From positions 124,001 through 188,000 of the forward strand of contig NZ_JASCIR010000003.1 in NCBI RefSeq assembly GCF_029968095.1: 64,000 bases of DNA. The letters are read 5' to 3'. The position numbers and the translations under genes are program-made. The notes beneath the pieces were generated by a model. The model was given only the letters and a program-made list of their open reading frames with translations, did no database searches and was not told the DNA's origin. How positions within the stretch are numbered: the stretch's first letter is position 1; each line of letters begins with the position of its first letter. The stretch is from Streptomyces solicavernae (GTDB lineage Bacteria; Actinomycetota; Actinomycetes; Streptomycetales; Streptomycetaceae). This document shows, one piece after another, positions 8,292 to 16,973 of this stretch.

Positions 8292-11092
8292 ACGGTCACC
8301 TCCGTGAGGTCGCGGGTGGTGGGGCCCGGAGTGCCCGGAGACTCCGCTCCGGGGTCGAGGCCGGGGCGGGGGTCGGCGTCGGCGTCGGCATCGGCATCGG
8401 CGTCGCTGTCGGCGTCGGCGTCGCGGGCGAGGCCGAGGAGTAGCTGCAGCACCGGCAGCACCGCGTCGGCCCGCTCCCGGTCGGGCTCCGCCGCGAATCC
8501 GCGTATGCCGGTCGTCTCCGCGATCGCACCGGCCGCGCCACCGGGCCCGCGCCGCACCAACTCCCCGAGCGTGCGCCGCACTCCGGTCTCGTACGCCGAG
8601 AACGTACGGCGCAGCAGCGGCAGTACGTCCGTGAACGCCGCGGCCGGCACCGACGTCAGCCAGGCGTCGACCAGGCCGAGCAGCCGGTCGTCGTGGATGA
8701 GCAGCATGCCGCCGCCCGTCCCACCGGAGCCCGCGCCGACGAACCCCTCGATCCACGCCGCCGCATCGGCCGGCGCCGCGCCCGCCGACAGTGCGAGCCC
8801 CATCAGCCGGGCGGCCTCGCCGTGCTCCAGCTCCCCCTCGTCAAGGAGCAGCCTGACCGCTCTGCCCCGCACCTCCCCCGGCACGGTGTCCCGCCCCCCG
8901 AGCCCCCGGAGCACGGTGTGCCAACGGCTGCGTATGCCGGTCGCGCGGTACGCCGCCGTCTCGCCGCCGTCCGGTGGCGTGCCCGGGCCCGACGCGGCCT
9001 CGTCCGGCGGCAGCGCGCCCGGGCCGGGCGGGACTTCGTCCGGCGGTGGTGGGCTCGCGGGCGCCTCGGCGAGCAGTCCCACCGCCGCGTGCACGGCCTC
9101 CACATGGCCCCTCATTTGCGCCCCGCCGTCCGCGTCCAGCCCGGCGCAGGCCGGCGGCAGGCCGACGAAGACCCGCTCGGCGAGGCCCGCGGCGACCTCG
9201 GCGAGGGAACCGGTGTCCGTGCCGCGCACGTCGCCGTAGCGGAGCGAGCGGACCAGCGCGGGCAGGGCCTGGGCGAGGTGGCCGACGTCGTTGTCCAGGG
9301 CGGCACGGTCGGCCAGCACCTGCATCACCGTCGGCAGTGCGTCCGGCAGTTCGGCGAGGAGGCAGCGCTCGGCGAGCGCGGTGACGTCGGCGAGCACCGG
9401 CGCCGCGATCGCGTCCGACTCGGCCCTCGCGGTGGCCGCCGCGAGCACCGTCGCCCCCCAGATGCCCGCCTCGGCGACCCGGACCGCCAGCTCCGGTTCC
9501 CAGCGGAGCCGCCAGCTCTCCCGGAACGTGCCGGTGGAGCCGCGCGCCACCGCCGGCGGTTCGCCCCATCCGATGCCGAGCAGCCGCAACCGGTGCAGGA
9601 GGCGGCTGCGCTCCGCGTCGGTGTCCTTGCGCAGATCGAGGTCCAGCTCCCGCTCCAGCGCCTCGGGTTTGAGGCGCAGTCGGCGCTGCGTCCTGGTCAG
9701 GTCGCGCTGGAGCGGCACGACCGGCGCCGACTCCGGCACCTCGCCGAGCACATCCCCGACGACCAGCTGGTCGTGCACCAGGGCCAGCGGCACGTCGGAG
9801 CCGTCGCACAGCACGGCACGGATCGCGTCGGTGGTCTCCGAGAGGCCGGGCAGGGGCCTGCCCCGCATGACGGCCAGGGTCTCGGCGAGCCGTACAGCCT
9901 CGATGACGTGCGCCGACGACACGCCCCTGTCCTCGTCCCTGAGCAGCCCGGCGACCTTGGTCAGCCAGCGCTCCACGGGCCTGTCCGGGGCGCGGAACAG
10001 ATGCGCGTACCAGCCCGGCGAGGCGATGCCCGCTCCGTATCCGCCTGCCCGGGACAGCCTGCGGTGGGTCCAGGGCACCCAGGTCATGTCGACCTTGGCC
10101 TTGGGCAGGCCCTTCAGCAGGGCCCGGTCGGCCGTCACGGTGGTCCTGGCGGCGAGGGCGGGCACGTGCCAGGCGCCGCACACCACCGCCACCTCGTCCC
10201 CGAACTCCTTGCGGGCCGAGCGGAGTTGCAGGCGCATGTACGCCTCCCGTACCGCATCGCGCGCATGCCCGCCGTCGCCGTACCGCTCGCGCAGCGCGCC
10301 CATCGCCTCGGCGAGCGCGGCGAACGGAGCCAGCGCGTCGCCGCCCGCGTCCCGGTGCTCGACGACGTCCTCCCACCAGCGCTCCGGGTCGTCGTACCCG
10401 GCGGTCTCGGCCAGGACCGCGAGGGGATCGATCCGCAGGTTCCGCTCGCCGGTTCCGGCGGCGGGCGGGTTCGAGCCCGCCTCCAGGGGCACTTCGTCGT
10501 GGGTTCCCGGCAGCTGCTCTCCCCGCTGCGCTCCCGGTTCCTCCTCCGCGTCCCCTTGCGCGTCTCCTTCCCCGTCCCCTTCCGCGTCCTCTCGCGCGTC
10601 CCCTTCCCCGTGCTCTCGCGCGTCCCCTTCCGCGTTCTCTTCCGCGTCCTCTTCCGGCGGCCCGGCCAGGGAGTGCGCGGCCGGCAGGTCGATGAACCGG
10701 GCCGGTACGCCGCGCTCCACCGCCCAGCGCAGCGCCACCCACTCCGGTGAGAACTCGGCCAGCGGCCAGAACGCCGAGCGGGCCGGGTCGTCCGTGACGT
10801 GTGCCAGGAGCGCCACCGGCGGCCTCATCCCGTCGTCCCCGACCAGCTCCACGAGTGCGTCCGCCTCGGGCGGCCCCTCGATGAGCACGGCACGCGGCGA
10901 ACGGGCGTCCAGCGCTTCCCTTACGGCACGCGCCGAGCCCGGGCCGTGGTGGCGCACCCCCAACAGCCAGGGCCCGTCGGCCCGTTCGCCACCGTTGTCC
11001 TGCGGGGCGCCGCCCTCACCCCCGTGCAAGGCGGCGCCCCTGTCCATGGGCCGGCGGCGGGGGCCCGGCGCCGCTTCCGCGAAGCCGTTCAC
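8288..11092 (-). CDS. DUF5682 family protein
   Basis: About 934 residues. The N-terminal region resembles DUF5682 proteins, which occur next to MoxR ATPases and VWA proteins: WLLGVRHHGPGSARAVREAL, VLIEGPPEADALV and FIDLPAAH are visible. The biochemical function of the family is not established. An acidic low-complexity insert of about 50 residues (EDAEENAEGDARE-like, coded around 10530-10660) interrupts the N-terminal third and is probably a flexible linker. The rest is helical and Leu/Ala-rich. The GTG at 11092 is chosen because it overlaps the ATPase stop codon (GTGA) and a GGAGG lies six bases upstream. Both flanking genes overlap it by four bases, so the three proteins are probably made together. 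Confidence 0.9.
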   Translation of the reverse strand: MNGFAEAAPGPRRRPMDRGAALHGGEGGAPQDNGGERADGPWLLGVRHHGPGSARAVREALDARSPRAVLIEGPPEADALVELVGDDGMRPPVALLAHVTDDPARSAFWPLAEFSPEWVALRWAVERGVPARFIDLPAAHSLAGPPEEDAEENAEGDAREHGEGDAREDAEGDGEGDAQGDAEEEPGAQRGEQLPGTHDEVPLEAGSNPPAAGTGERNLRIDPLAVLAETAGYDDPERWWEDVVEHRDAGGDALAPFAALAEAMGALRERYGDGGHARDAVREAYMRLQLRSARKEFGDEVAVVCGAWHVPALAARTTVTADRALLKGLPKAKVDMTWVPWTHRRLSRAGGYGAGIASPGWYAHLFRAPDRPVERWLTKVAGLLRDEDRGVSSAHVIEAVRLAETLAVMRGRPLPGLSETTDAIRAVLCDGSDVPLALVHDQLVVGDVLGEVPESAPVVPLQRDLTRTQRRLRLKPEALERELDLDLRKDTDAERSRLLHRLRLLGIGWGEPPAVARGSTGTFRESWRLRWEPELAVRVAEAGIWGATVLAAATARAESDAIAAPVLADVTALAERCLLAELPDALPTVMQVLADRAALDNDVGHLAQALPALVRSLRYGDVRGTDTGSLAEVAAGLAERVFVGLPPACAGLDADGGAQMRGHVEAVHAAVGLLAEAPASPPPPDEVPPGPGALPPDEAASGPGTPPDGGETAAYRATGIRSRWHTVLRGLGGRDTVPGEVRGRAVRLLLDEGELEHGEAARLMGLALSAGAAPADAAAWIEGFVGAGSGGTGGGMLLIHDDRLLGLVDAWLTSVPAAAFTDVLPLLRRTFSAYETGVRRTLGELVRRGPGGAAGAIAETTGIRGFAAEPDRERADAVLPVLQLLLGLARDADADSDADADADADADPRPGLDPGAESPGTPGPTTRDLTEVTV

Positions 11093-12237
11093 GCGCTCAC
11101 CTCCCGGCACGCGCGGTAGAAGTCCTTCCAGCCCTCGCGCTCGCGGACGACCGCCTCCAGGTACTCCTGCCAGACGACCCGGTCGGCGGCCGGATCCCGC
11201 ACGACCGCGCCGAGAATCCCGGCGGCGACATCGGCCGGCCGCAGGATGCCGTCCCCGAAGTGGGCCGACAGGGCGAGCCCGTTGGTCACGACCGAGATGG
11301 CCTCCGCCGTGGAGAGCGTGCCGCTGGGCGACTTCACCTTCGTGCGCCCGTCGGCCGTGACCCCGTCGCGCAGCTCGCGGAAGACGGTGACGACGCGGCG
11401 GATCTCGTCGACGCCGTCCGGGACGGCGGGCAGGTCGAGCGAGCGCCCGAGCTGGTCGACCCGGCGGGAGACGATGTCCACCTCCGCCTCGACGCTCTCC
11501 GGCAGGGGCAGCACGACCGTGTTGAAGCGGCGGCGCAGCGCGCTCGACAGCTCGTTCACCCCGCGGTCGCGGTCGTTGGCCGTGGCGATCAGGTTGAATC
11601 CGCGTACCCCCTGCACCTCCTGCCCCAACTCCGCTATGGGCAGGGTCTTCTCGGACAGGATGGTGATCAGGGTGTCCTGCACGTCCGCCGGGATGCGGGT
11701 CAGCTCCTCCACCCGCGCCGTCATCCCCTCGGCCATCGCCCGCATGACGGGGCTGGGCACGAGCGCGTCCCGGCTCGGGCCGTGGGCGAGCAGCTGCGCG
11801 TAGTTCCAGCCGTACCGGATCGCCTCTTCCGGCGTGCCTGCCGTGCCCTGGACCAGGAGCGTCGAGTCACCGCTCACGGCGGCCGCCAGGTGCTCGGACA
11901 CCCAGGTCTTCGCGGTGCCGGGGACACCGAGGAGAAGCAGGGCGCGGTCCGTGGCCAGGGTGGTCACGGCGACCTCGACGATGCGCCGCGGGCCCACGTA
12001 CTTCGGCGTGATCACCGTGCCGTCCGGCAGCGTGCCGCCCAGCAGATACGTCGCCACGGCCCACGGCGAGAGGCGCCAGCGCGCCGGCCGCGGACGGTCG
12101 TCGGCCGCCGCCAGCGCCTTCAGCTCGTCTGCGAACGCGTCCTCGGCGTGCGGCCGCAGCGCTTCCGCACCGTCCGCTCGCAGCGCGCCCGCATCGTCCT
12201 TCGTGCCGTTCACGGCGGTGTTGACGGACACAGTCAT
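11089..12237 (-). CDS. MoxR-type AAA+ ATPase
   Basis: 382-residue AAA+ ATPase. Walker A is GVPGTAKT; the Walker B/sensor region is seen as RVEELTRIPADVQDTLITILSEK and FNLIATANDRDRGVNELSSALRRRF (sensor 1 and arginine finger region). MoxR ATPases act as chaperones that assemble or remodel partner proteins, usually with VWA proteins. The start at 12237 has GGAGGGGG just upstream. It is the first gene of the operon with the DUF5682 and VWA genes. A RecA-NDp-like motif about 80 bp upstream points toward it, giving a leader of roughly 75 nt. Confidence 0.94.
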   Translation of the reverse strand: MTVSVNTAVNGTKDDAGALRADGAEALRPHAEDAFADELKALAAADDRPRPARWRLSPWAVATYLLGGTLPDGTVITPKYVGPRRIVEVAVTTLATDRALLLLGVPGTAKTWVSEHLAAAVSGDSTLLVQGTAGTPEEAIRYGWNYAQLLAHGPSRDALVPSPVMRAMAEGMTARVEELTRIPADVQDTLITILSEKTLPIAELGQEVQGVRGFNLIATANDRDRGVNELSSALRRRFNTVVLPLPESVEAEVDIVSRRVDQLGRSLDLPAVPDGVDEIRRVVTVFRELRDGVTADGRTKVKSPSGTLSTAEAISVVTNGLALSAHFGDGILRPADVAAGILGAVVRDPAADRVVWQEYLEAVVREREGWKDFYRACREVSA

Positions 12238-12319
12238 GGATCCCCCTCCAAATGCGCAGGACTGAGCACCTCGACGTTCACCGGGCCGCGGCCCGAGCTG
12301 ATCGCCGGTTGTGGTCTCC

Positions 12320-12342
12320 ACCGTGCACCACGCCACTGACAA
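12320..12342 (-). promoter_or_regulatory. RecA-NDp/PafBC-like promoter toward the MoxR operon
   Basis: On the minus strand TTGTCAGTG (12334-12342) is followed by eight bases and CACGGT (12320-12325). The motif known from mycobacterial RecA-NDp promoters is tTGTCRGTG-N8-TANNNT. The upstream half matches perfectly; the -10 has C in place of the first T. A 16-bp inverted copy of the upstream half lies at 12686-12701. Confidence 0.6.
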
Positions 12343-12436
12343 TCGGCCGTCGTTGCTGGTCAGGGGCGAAATGGGGGTGGGCGGAGGGGAGTTGAGGCGG
12401 TCGGCCGACCCGGCTTCGACGGAGGCGGGCTTTCCG

Positions 12437-12622
12437 GTTCCGGCGGACTTTCCCGTTCCGGCTCTCCGGTTCCGCCGGACTGCTCCGTTCCGCCGGACTG
12501 CTCCGTTCCGCCGGACTGCTCCGTTCCGCCGGACTGCTGCATTCCGCCGGACTGCTGCATTCCGGCGGACTGCTGCGTTCCCCCGGACTGACCCGTTCCG
12601 CCGGACTGACCCGTTCCGGCTG
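12437..12622. repeat. 18-bp minisatellite in the divergent promoter region
   Basis: About ten units of an 18-bp repeat based on GTTCCGCCGGACTGCTCC, ending near 12622. It separates the two divergent RecA-NDp motifs. The minus strand can be read as a GGTEQS-repeat ORF starting at an ATG at 12668, but I do not consider that a supported gene. Confidence 0.9.
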
Positions 12623-12690
12623 GCCTCCGGCTCCGGCCGCGACCGTCCGCGGCCTCGCCGTCGAGCATCGTTTCCCCAGCTCAGAGCCGA

Positions 12691-12713
12691 TTGTCAGTGG
12701 CAGGCCCTAACGT
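12691..12713 (+). promoter_or_regulatory. RecA-NDp/PafBC-type promoter of the SWIM gene
   Basis: TTGTCAGTG (12691-12699), eight bases, TAACGT (12708-12713): an exact fit to tTGTCRGTG-N8-TANNNT, the promoter class activated by PafBC after DNA damage in mycobacteria. The ATG at 12721 lies seven bases beyond the -10 element, so the transcript would be leaderless. Confidence 0.8.
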
Positions 12714-12720
12714 CGCAGAC

Positions 12721-14079
12721 ATGAATCAGCAGGGGGTGCGCTGGACGGCTGATCAGGTGCTCGCACTGGCTCCTGACGCCGCGTCACGCAAGGCGGGAAG
12801 CAAGCTGGGCGCGGCCGGGCCGTGGTCCGAGGCGGGGAATTCGAGCGAGGGGGTGGTGTGGGGCCTGTGCAAGGGCAGCGGCAGCAAGCCGTACCAAACG
12901 GTCGTGGATACCACGGGCCCCGCGTACAAGTGCAGTTGCCCGAGCAGGAAGTTCCCGTGCAAGCACGCGCTCGGCCTGCTGCTGCTCTGGGCGGGACCGG
13001 ACGGCGCGGACGGCACGGTTCCGCAGGCGCAGCCGCCGGAGTGGGCGGAGCAGTGGCTGACCGACCGACGCAAGCGGGCGGCCAAGCAGGAGGAGTCAAC
13101 TCCAGGGGCAGGCAGGGGCGGGGACGCGGAGGCGGCCCGCCGTCGAGCCGAGCGGCGGGCCGAGCGGGCCACGGCGGGGACGACCGATCTGGAGCAGCGC
13201 CTGACCGATCTGCTGCGCGGCGGCCTCGCAGGCGCCGAGCGGGCGGGGTACGGACCGTGGGAGGAGACGGCCCGCCGCATGGTGGACGCCCAGGTGCCCG
13301 GACTCGCCTCGCGCGTACAGGAGTTGGGGGCCCTCCCGGGCTCGGGCGCCGGATGGCCGGTGCGGATGCTGGAGGAGTGCGCCCTGCTCCACCTGCTGGA
13401 TCAGGCCTGGCTGAGGCGCGATGAACTGCCCGGACCGCTCGCGGCCACCGTGCGTACGCGGCTCGGCCTGCCCACGTCGGCGGACGGCCCACCGGTGCGG
13501 GACCAGTGGCTGGTCCTGGCCCAGTACGACTCGGCCGAGGCCAAGCTGACCACGCGGCGCATCTGGTTGTACGGGGCCGAGTCGGGTCGCACTGCACTGG
13601 TGCTGTCCTTCGGGGCGGCGGGGCGGGCTCCGGAGCTCGCGCTTCCGGTGGGGCTCGCGCTGGACGCGGAGCTGTCCCCCTATCCGGGTGCCGGCCAGCT
13701 GCGGGCCGCCCTCGGCGAACGCTTCGCGGCCCCGGTGCCGACCCCGCTTCGCCCGGCGGGCACGGGCATCGCTGACGCCACGGCGGCGTACGGCATCGCG
13801 TTGCGCGACGACCCGTGGCTGGACTCGTGGCCGGTCACCCTGGGGGATGTGGTTCCCGTCCAGGAGGAGCACGGCGATGGTTGGCAACTCGCCGACGCAG
13901 CAGGTGAGCTCGCTCTTCCACTGTCGGACAGGGCCGTTTCCCGGCCGGGACTGTGGAAGCTCGTCGCGGTCTCGGGCGGCGCACCGGTCACCGTGTTCGG
14001 CGAGTGCGGACACGGCGGCTTCACCCCTCTTACCGCCTGGCCCACGGAGCCCGGCGCCGAGGCGATATCGCTCAACTGA
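12721..14079 (+). CDS. SWIM zinc-finger protein
   Basis: 452 residues. A SWIM zinc-binding motif is visible near residues 70-85 as CSCPSRKFPCKH (CxC-x6-CxH). SWIM domains are associated with DNA or protein binding, often in DNA repair or recombination contexts. The remainder is an Arg/Ala-rich linker and a C-terminal domain without a name that I recognise. The ATG at 12721 is preferred over the upstream GTG because it sits right after the RecA-NDp-type -10 element, suggesting a leaderless mRNA. It is followed 68 nt later by the DUF5691 gene and is divergent from the MoxR/DUF5682/VWA operon, an association I recall as common in actinomycetes. Confidence 0.92.
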   Translation: MNQQGVRWTADQVLALAPDAASRKAGSKLGAAGPWSEAGNSSEGVVWGLCKGSGSKPYQTVVDTTGPAYKCSCPSRKFPCKHALGLLLLWAGPDGADGTVPQAQPPEWAEQWLTDRRKRAAKQEESTPGAGRGGDAEAARRRAERRAERATAGTTDLEQRLTDLLRGGLAGAERAGYGPWEETARRMVDAQVPGLASRVQELGALPGSGAGWPVRMLEECALLHLLDQAWLRRDELPGPLAATVRTRLGLPTSADGPPVRDQWLVLAQYDSAEAKLTTRRIWLYGAESGRTALVLSFGAAGRAPELALPVGLALDAELSPYPGAGQLRAALGERFAAPVPTPLRPAGTGIADATAAYGIALRDDPWLDSWPVTLGDVVPVQEEHGDGWQLADAAGELALPLSDRAVSRPGLWKLVAVSGGAPVTVFGECGHGGFTPLTAWPTEPGAEAISLN

Positions 14080-14147
14080 AGCCGGGCTGCGCGCCCGGCC
14101 TCGACTCCCGCGCCTCTCCCGCAAGTTCCCGATGCCCGGAGTACCGC

Positions 14148-16085
14148 ATGAACGCGACGCCCACCGACCACACCCGCCCTGCTCACACCACCACCGCCTC
14201 GGCCACCGCCTCGGCCACCGCCTCCACCGCGCCCACTTCCACCTCCGGCTCCGGACCCGACCCCGGACCCGGCCCCGGTCCCGGTCCCGGTCCCGGACCC
14301 GGACCCGACCTCAGCCCCGGTCGCGAGCCCAGCCCCGCCCCCGACGCCCGCCCCGGCGGTGGCCCCGGCAGCCCCGGCTGCCACGGCACGCCCTGGGAGG
14401 AACTCGTCACCTCCGCCCTGCTCGGCACCGACCGGCGCAGGCCACCCGTGGACGTGCCGCCCGGGAAGGACCTGCCCGCCGCCCTGCTCGACGCGGCGGC
14501 CGTGGAAACCGTGCGACGCCGCGCAGGACTGCGGCCCGCCCCGGCCGCCGCCCCGCCCGAACGTGCCGCAGCCGATCCGAGGCCACCGTTGCCCGCGGCC
14601 GCCCGGCGCCGCCTCGCCCTCCTCCTCGCCGACCGGCCCGGCACCGGTGGCGGGCGGCGCGGTACCGCCCCGGACCTGACGGAGCTGCTGCCGCAGTGGC
14701 TGGCGGTGGCCAACGACCACGGGTACGCCGCGCCCGCCGAGCTGCTGCCCGCACTGCTCGACGCGGCCCGTGGCCGTACCGACCTGAGGCCGCAGACGCT
14801 GCACTTCGCCGGTCCACGGGCGCTGTGGCTGGCCCGGCTCAACCCCGACTGGAAGTTCGCGCTGCGCACGTCGCCGGGAGGTAACGCGCTGCCCGACACC
14901 AGGGACATCGATGCGGTGCAACGGCTGTGGGGGGAGGGCCTGTTCGCGGAACGGGTCGCCCTGCTGGCCGCAGTGCGGGCCGACGATCCCGAGGCCGCCC
15001 GCGAGCTGCTTGGCGGCAGCTGGTCCACCGAGCGGGCCGAGGACCGCCTGATGTTCCTCGACTCGCTGCGCGCCGGGCTGTCCGACGGCGACGAGCCGTT
15101 CCTGGAGCGCGCGCTGTCCGACCGCAGTCGGAACGTCCGGGCCACCGCCGCCGAGCTGCTGTCGGCGCTGCCGAGCTCGGCGCTGGCCACGCGCATGGCG
15201 GACCGCGCGTCCTCCTGCGTGGCCATGGACCAGACACGCACCGGCATCACGGTGGAGGCCCCGCACGCCTGCGACGCCGCGATGGAACGCGACGGAGTCG
15301 TGCCCCAGGCGCCGCCCGGCAGAGGCCAACGCGCCTGGTGGCTTGGCCAGTTGGTGGAGGCGACACCGCTCGCCACCTGGCCGGCGCGCCTGGGCGGTCG
15401 CAGCGCCGAGGAGATCACGGCCCTTCCGGTGCAGGACGAGTGGCGCCCCGAGCTGCACACCGCATGGTGTCGTGCGGCCGTACGACAGCGGGACGCCGGC
15501 TGGGCTCGGGCGCTGCTCGGCGTGCCCTCCGCCCCGGAGGCCGGGGGGCCCGGCGCGGTGTCTCTCGCCGAGCGGGCCAAGCTTCTGGCGGTGCTCCCGG
15601 CCGCCGAGCGGGCCGACTGGGTCGCCGGGTTCATCGACGCACACGGCCTGTCCGAGGCGTTCCAGCTGCTCGGGGTGTGCACCCTGCCCTGGTCGGGCAC
15701 GCTGGGCCGGGCGGTCGTCGACGCCCTCAACATCGCTCGGGACGCGGGCAGTTACCCCTGGAGCTTCAGCGGGGTGATGGGACTGGCGGAGCGCTGCCTC
15801 GATCCCGCCGAGACCAGCCGCCTGGAGTCCCTCACCGCATTGTCCGACGAACCGGAGGACGGCGCACCGGGCGCGGTGGGCTACTGGGCAGAGGCATTCC
15901 AGCGCCTCGTCGGCACCCTGAGACTACGCGCGGCAATGGTCGCCGAGATGCATGCGCCGACCGGGTCGGCCACGCCGACCGCGCCGGGTGCCGCCCTCTG
16001 CCGTCCATGCGACCCGGGATCCGCGCCTCCGCCCGAGGGGCCGGGCACGACCAGCGGACCAGCGTCGGCCGACGCGCGCATATGA
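14148..16085 (+). CDS. DUF5691 family protein
   Basis: 645 residues, resembling DUF5691 proteins that are encoded next to SWIM proteins. Visible landmarks are TPWEELVTSALLGTDRR at the N-terminus, then an Ala/Leu-rich helical-repeat body (RNVRATAAELLSALP, reminiscent of HEAT repeats) and AFQRLVGTLRLRAAM near the C-terminus. Function is unknown. The N-terminal 60 residues are low-complexity with an extended Pro-Gly repeat (coded around 14258-14315). A GGAG precedes the ATG by about seven bases. The last 40 residues are Pro/Gly-rich and poorly constrained. Second gene of the plus-strand half of the cluster. Confidence 0.9.
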   Translation: MNATPTDHTRPAHTTTASATASATASTAPTSTSGSGPDPGPGPGPGPGPGPGPDLSPGREPSPAPDARPGGGPGSPGCHGTPWEELVTSALLGTDRRRPPVDVPPGKDLPAALLDAAAVETVRRRAGLRPAPAAAPPERAAADPRPPLPAAARRRLALLLADRPGTGGGRRGTAPDLTELLPQWLAVANDHGYAAPAELLPALLDAARGRTDLRPQTLHFAGPRALWLARLNPDWKFALRTSPGGNALPDTRDIDAVQRLWGEGLFAERVALLAAVRADDPEAARELLGGSWSTERAEDRLMFLDSLRAGLSDGDEPFLERALSDRSRNVRATAAELLSALPSSALATRMADRASSCVAMDQTRTGITVEAPHACDAAMERDGVVPQAPPGRGQRAWWLGQLVEATPLATWPARLGGRSAEEITALPVQDEWRPELHTAWCRAAVRQRDAGWARALLGVPSAPEAGGPGAVSLAERAKLLAVLPAAERADWVAGFIDAHGLSEAFQLLGVCTLPWSGTLGRAVVDALNIARDAGSYPWSFSGVMGLAERCLDPAETSRLESLTALSDEPEDGAPGAVGYWAEAFQRLVGTLRLRAAMVAEMHAPTGSATPTAPGAALCRPCDPGSAPPPEGPGTTSGPASADARI

Positions 16086-16200
16086 CACCGCTCCGGCCTC
16101 GGCCCCGTGGAGGACCAGCCCCTCCGCCGCGGCCACACCACGGCACGCCAGCCACACCACGCGGGCCAAGCCCCACCAGCCCCCGGCCCGCCTCTCCGGC

Positions 16201-16617
16201 TCAGGCTCCTGTGGCCTGCCTGACGTTCGCGCGGACCCACTCCACGATCGATGTCGTCGTCGCGCCCGGCGTGAAGATCTCCGCGACGCCCTGCTCCTTG
16301 AGGGGCGCGATGTCGTCCTCCGGGATGATGCCGCCGCCGAAGACCTTGATGTCCTCCGCGTCGCGCTCCTTCAGGAGCTGGATCACCTTCGCGAAGAGGG
16401 TGTTGTGGGCCCCCGAGAGGATCGACAGGCCGATCGCGTCGGCGTCCTCCTGGATGGCGGTGTCGACCACCTGCTCCGGCGTCTGGTGCAGACCGGTGTA
16501 GATGACCTCCATACCGGCGTCGCGCAGCGCCCGCGCGATCACCTTGGCACCGCGATCGTGCCCGTCGAGTCCCGGCTTGGCGACCACCACGCGGATCGGA
16601 CCGGCTGCCACACCCAT
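16201..16617 (-). CDS. icmB: Cobalamin-binding small subunit, isobutyryl-CoA mutase type
   Basis: 138-residue B12-binding protein. The DGHDRGA motif (DxHxxG) supplies the lower axial histidine to cobalamin, and [10 protein letters not shown] and GGGIIPEDD are the conserved Rossmann-like segments. The small size matches IcmB, which pairs with a separately encoded large subunit IcmA to interconvert isobutyryl-CoA and n-butyryl-CoA; no large subunit is in the window. The ATG at 16617 has a GGAGG five bases upstream and is preferred over the in-frame ATG four codons earlier. It could also serve as a methylmalonyl-CoA mutase-type small subunit, but IcmB fits better. Confidence 0.9.
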   Translation of the reverse strand: MGVAAGPIRVVVAKPGLDGHDRGAKVIARALRDAGMEVIYTGLHQTPEQVVDTAIQEDADAIGLSILSGAHNTLFAKVIQLLKERDAEDIKVFGGGIIPEDDIAPLKEQGVAEIFTPGATTTSIVEWVRANVRQATGA

Positions 16618-16973
16618 CACTGCCTCCATGTACCGAGTAGCTCCTCAGGAGTCCACCACCGGCCCTGAGACCGCCCCGAGACGTCTCGCGAAAGGTGAAC
16701 CAGCAGAGGAACGATGTGAACGAACGTTATCTCCAGGATCGCGTACGCGGCAGTTTCGTGGTGTGGAGGGAGGGGGAAATCACATGGTGAGACGCGTTCG
16801 CCGGGCGTTGCCCCAGGGGACGGCGGCCCGACCGCCGCACCACGGGCCGGCACACGGGGACCGCGAGGAGATCGCTGCACCACCGCGCCGCCAGCCGCGC
16901 GGCACGGTGGTGCGGCGCGCCGGGCACACGGGGGCACGGAGCCGGCTCCCGCGTGCGGTTCGGGAGGTCGGCC
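16618..16973. other. Divergent promoter region of icmB and the lipase gene
   Basis: About 355 bp between divergent genes. Reading frames here are GC-bias artefacts. A moderately AT-rich stretch around 16690-16790 is the likely promoter area for icmB. I see no recognisable operator, repeat or RNA element. Confidence 0.5.

Noticed and set aside
12360..12668. 102-codon minus-strand ORF with GGTEQS repeats
   Set aside because: It is a reading of the 18-bp minisatellite; a weak GGGG lies before the ATG, but there is no motif or neighbour support. It would also separate the RecA-NDp element from the MoxR operon.
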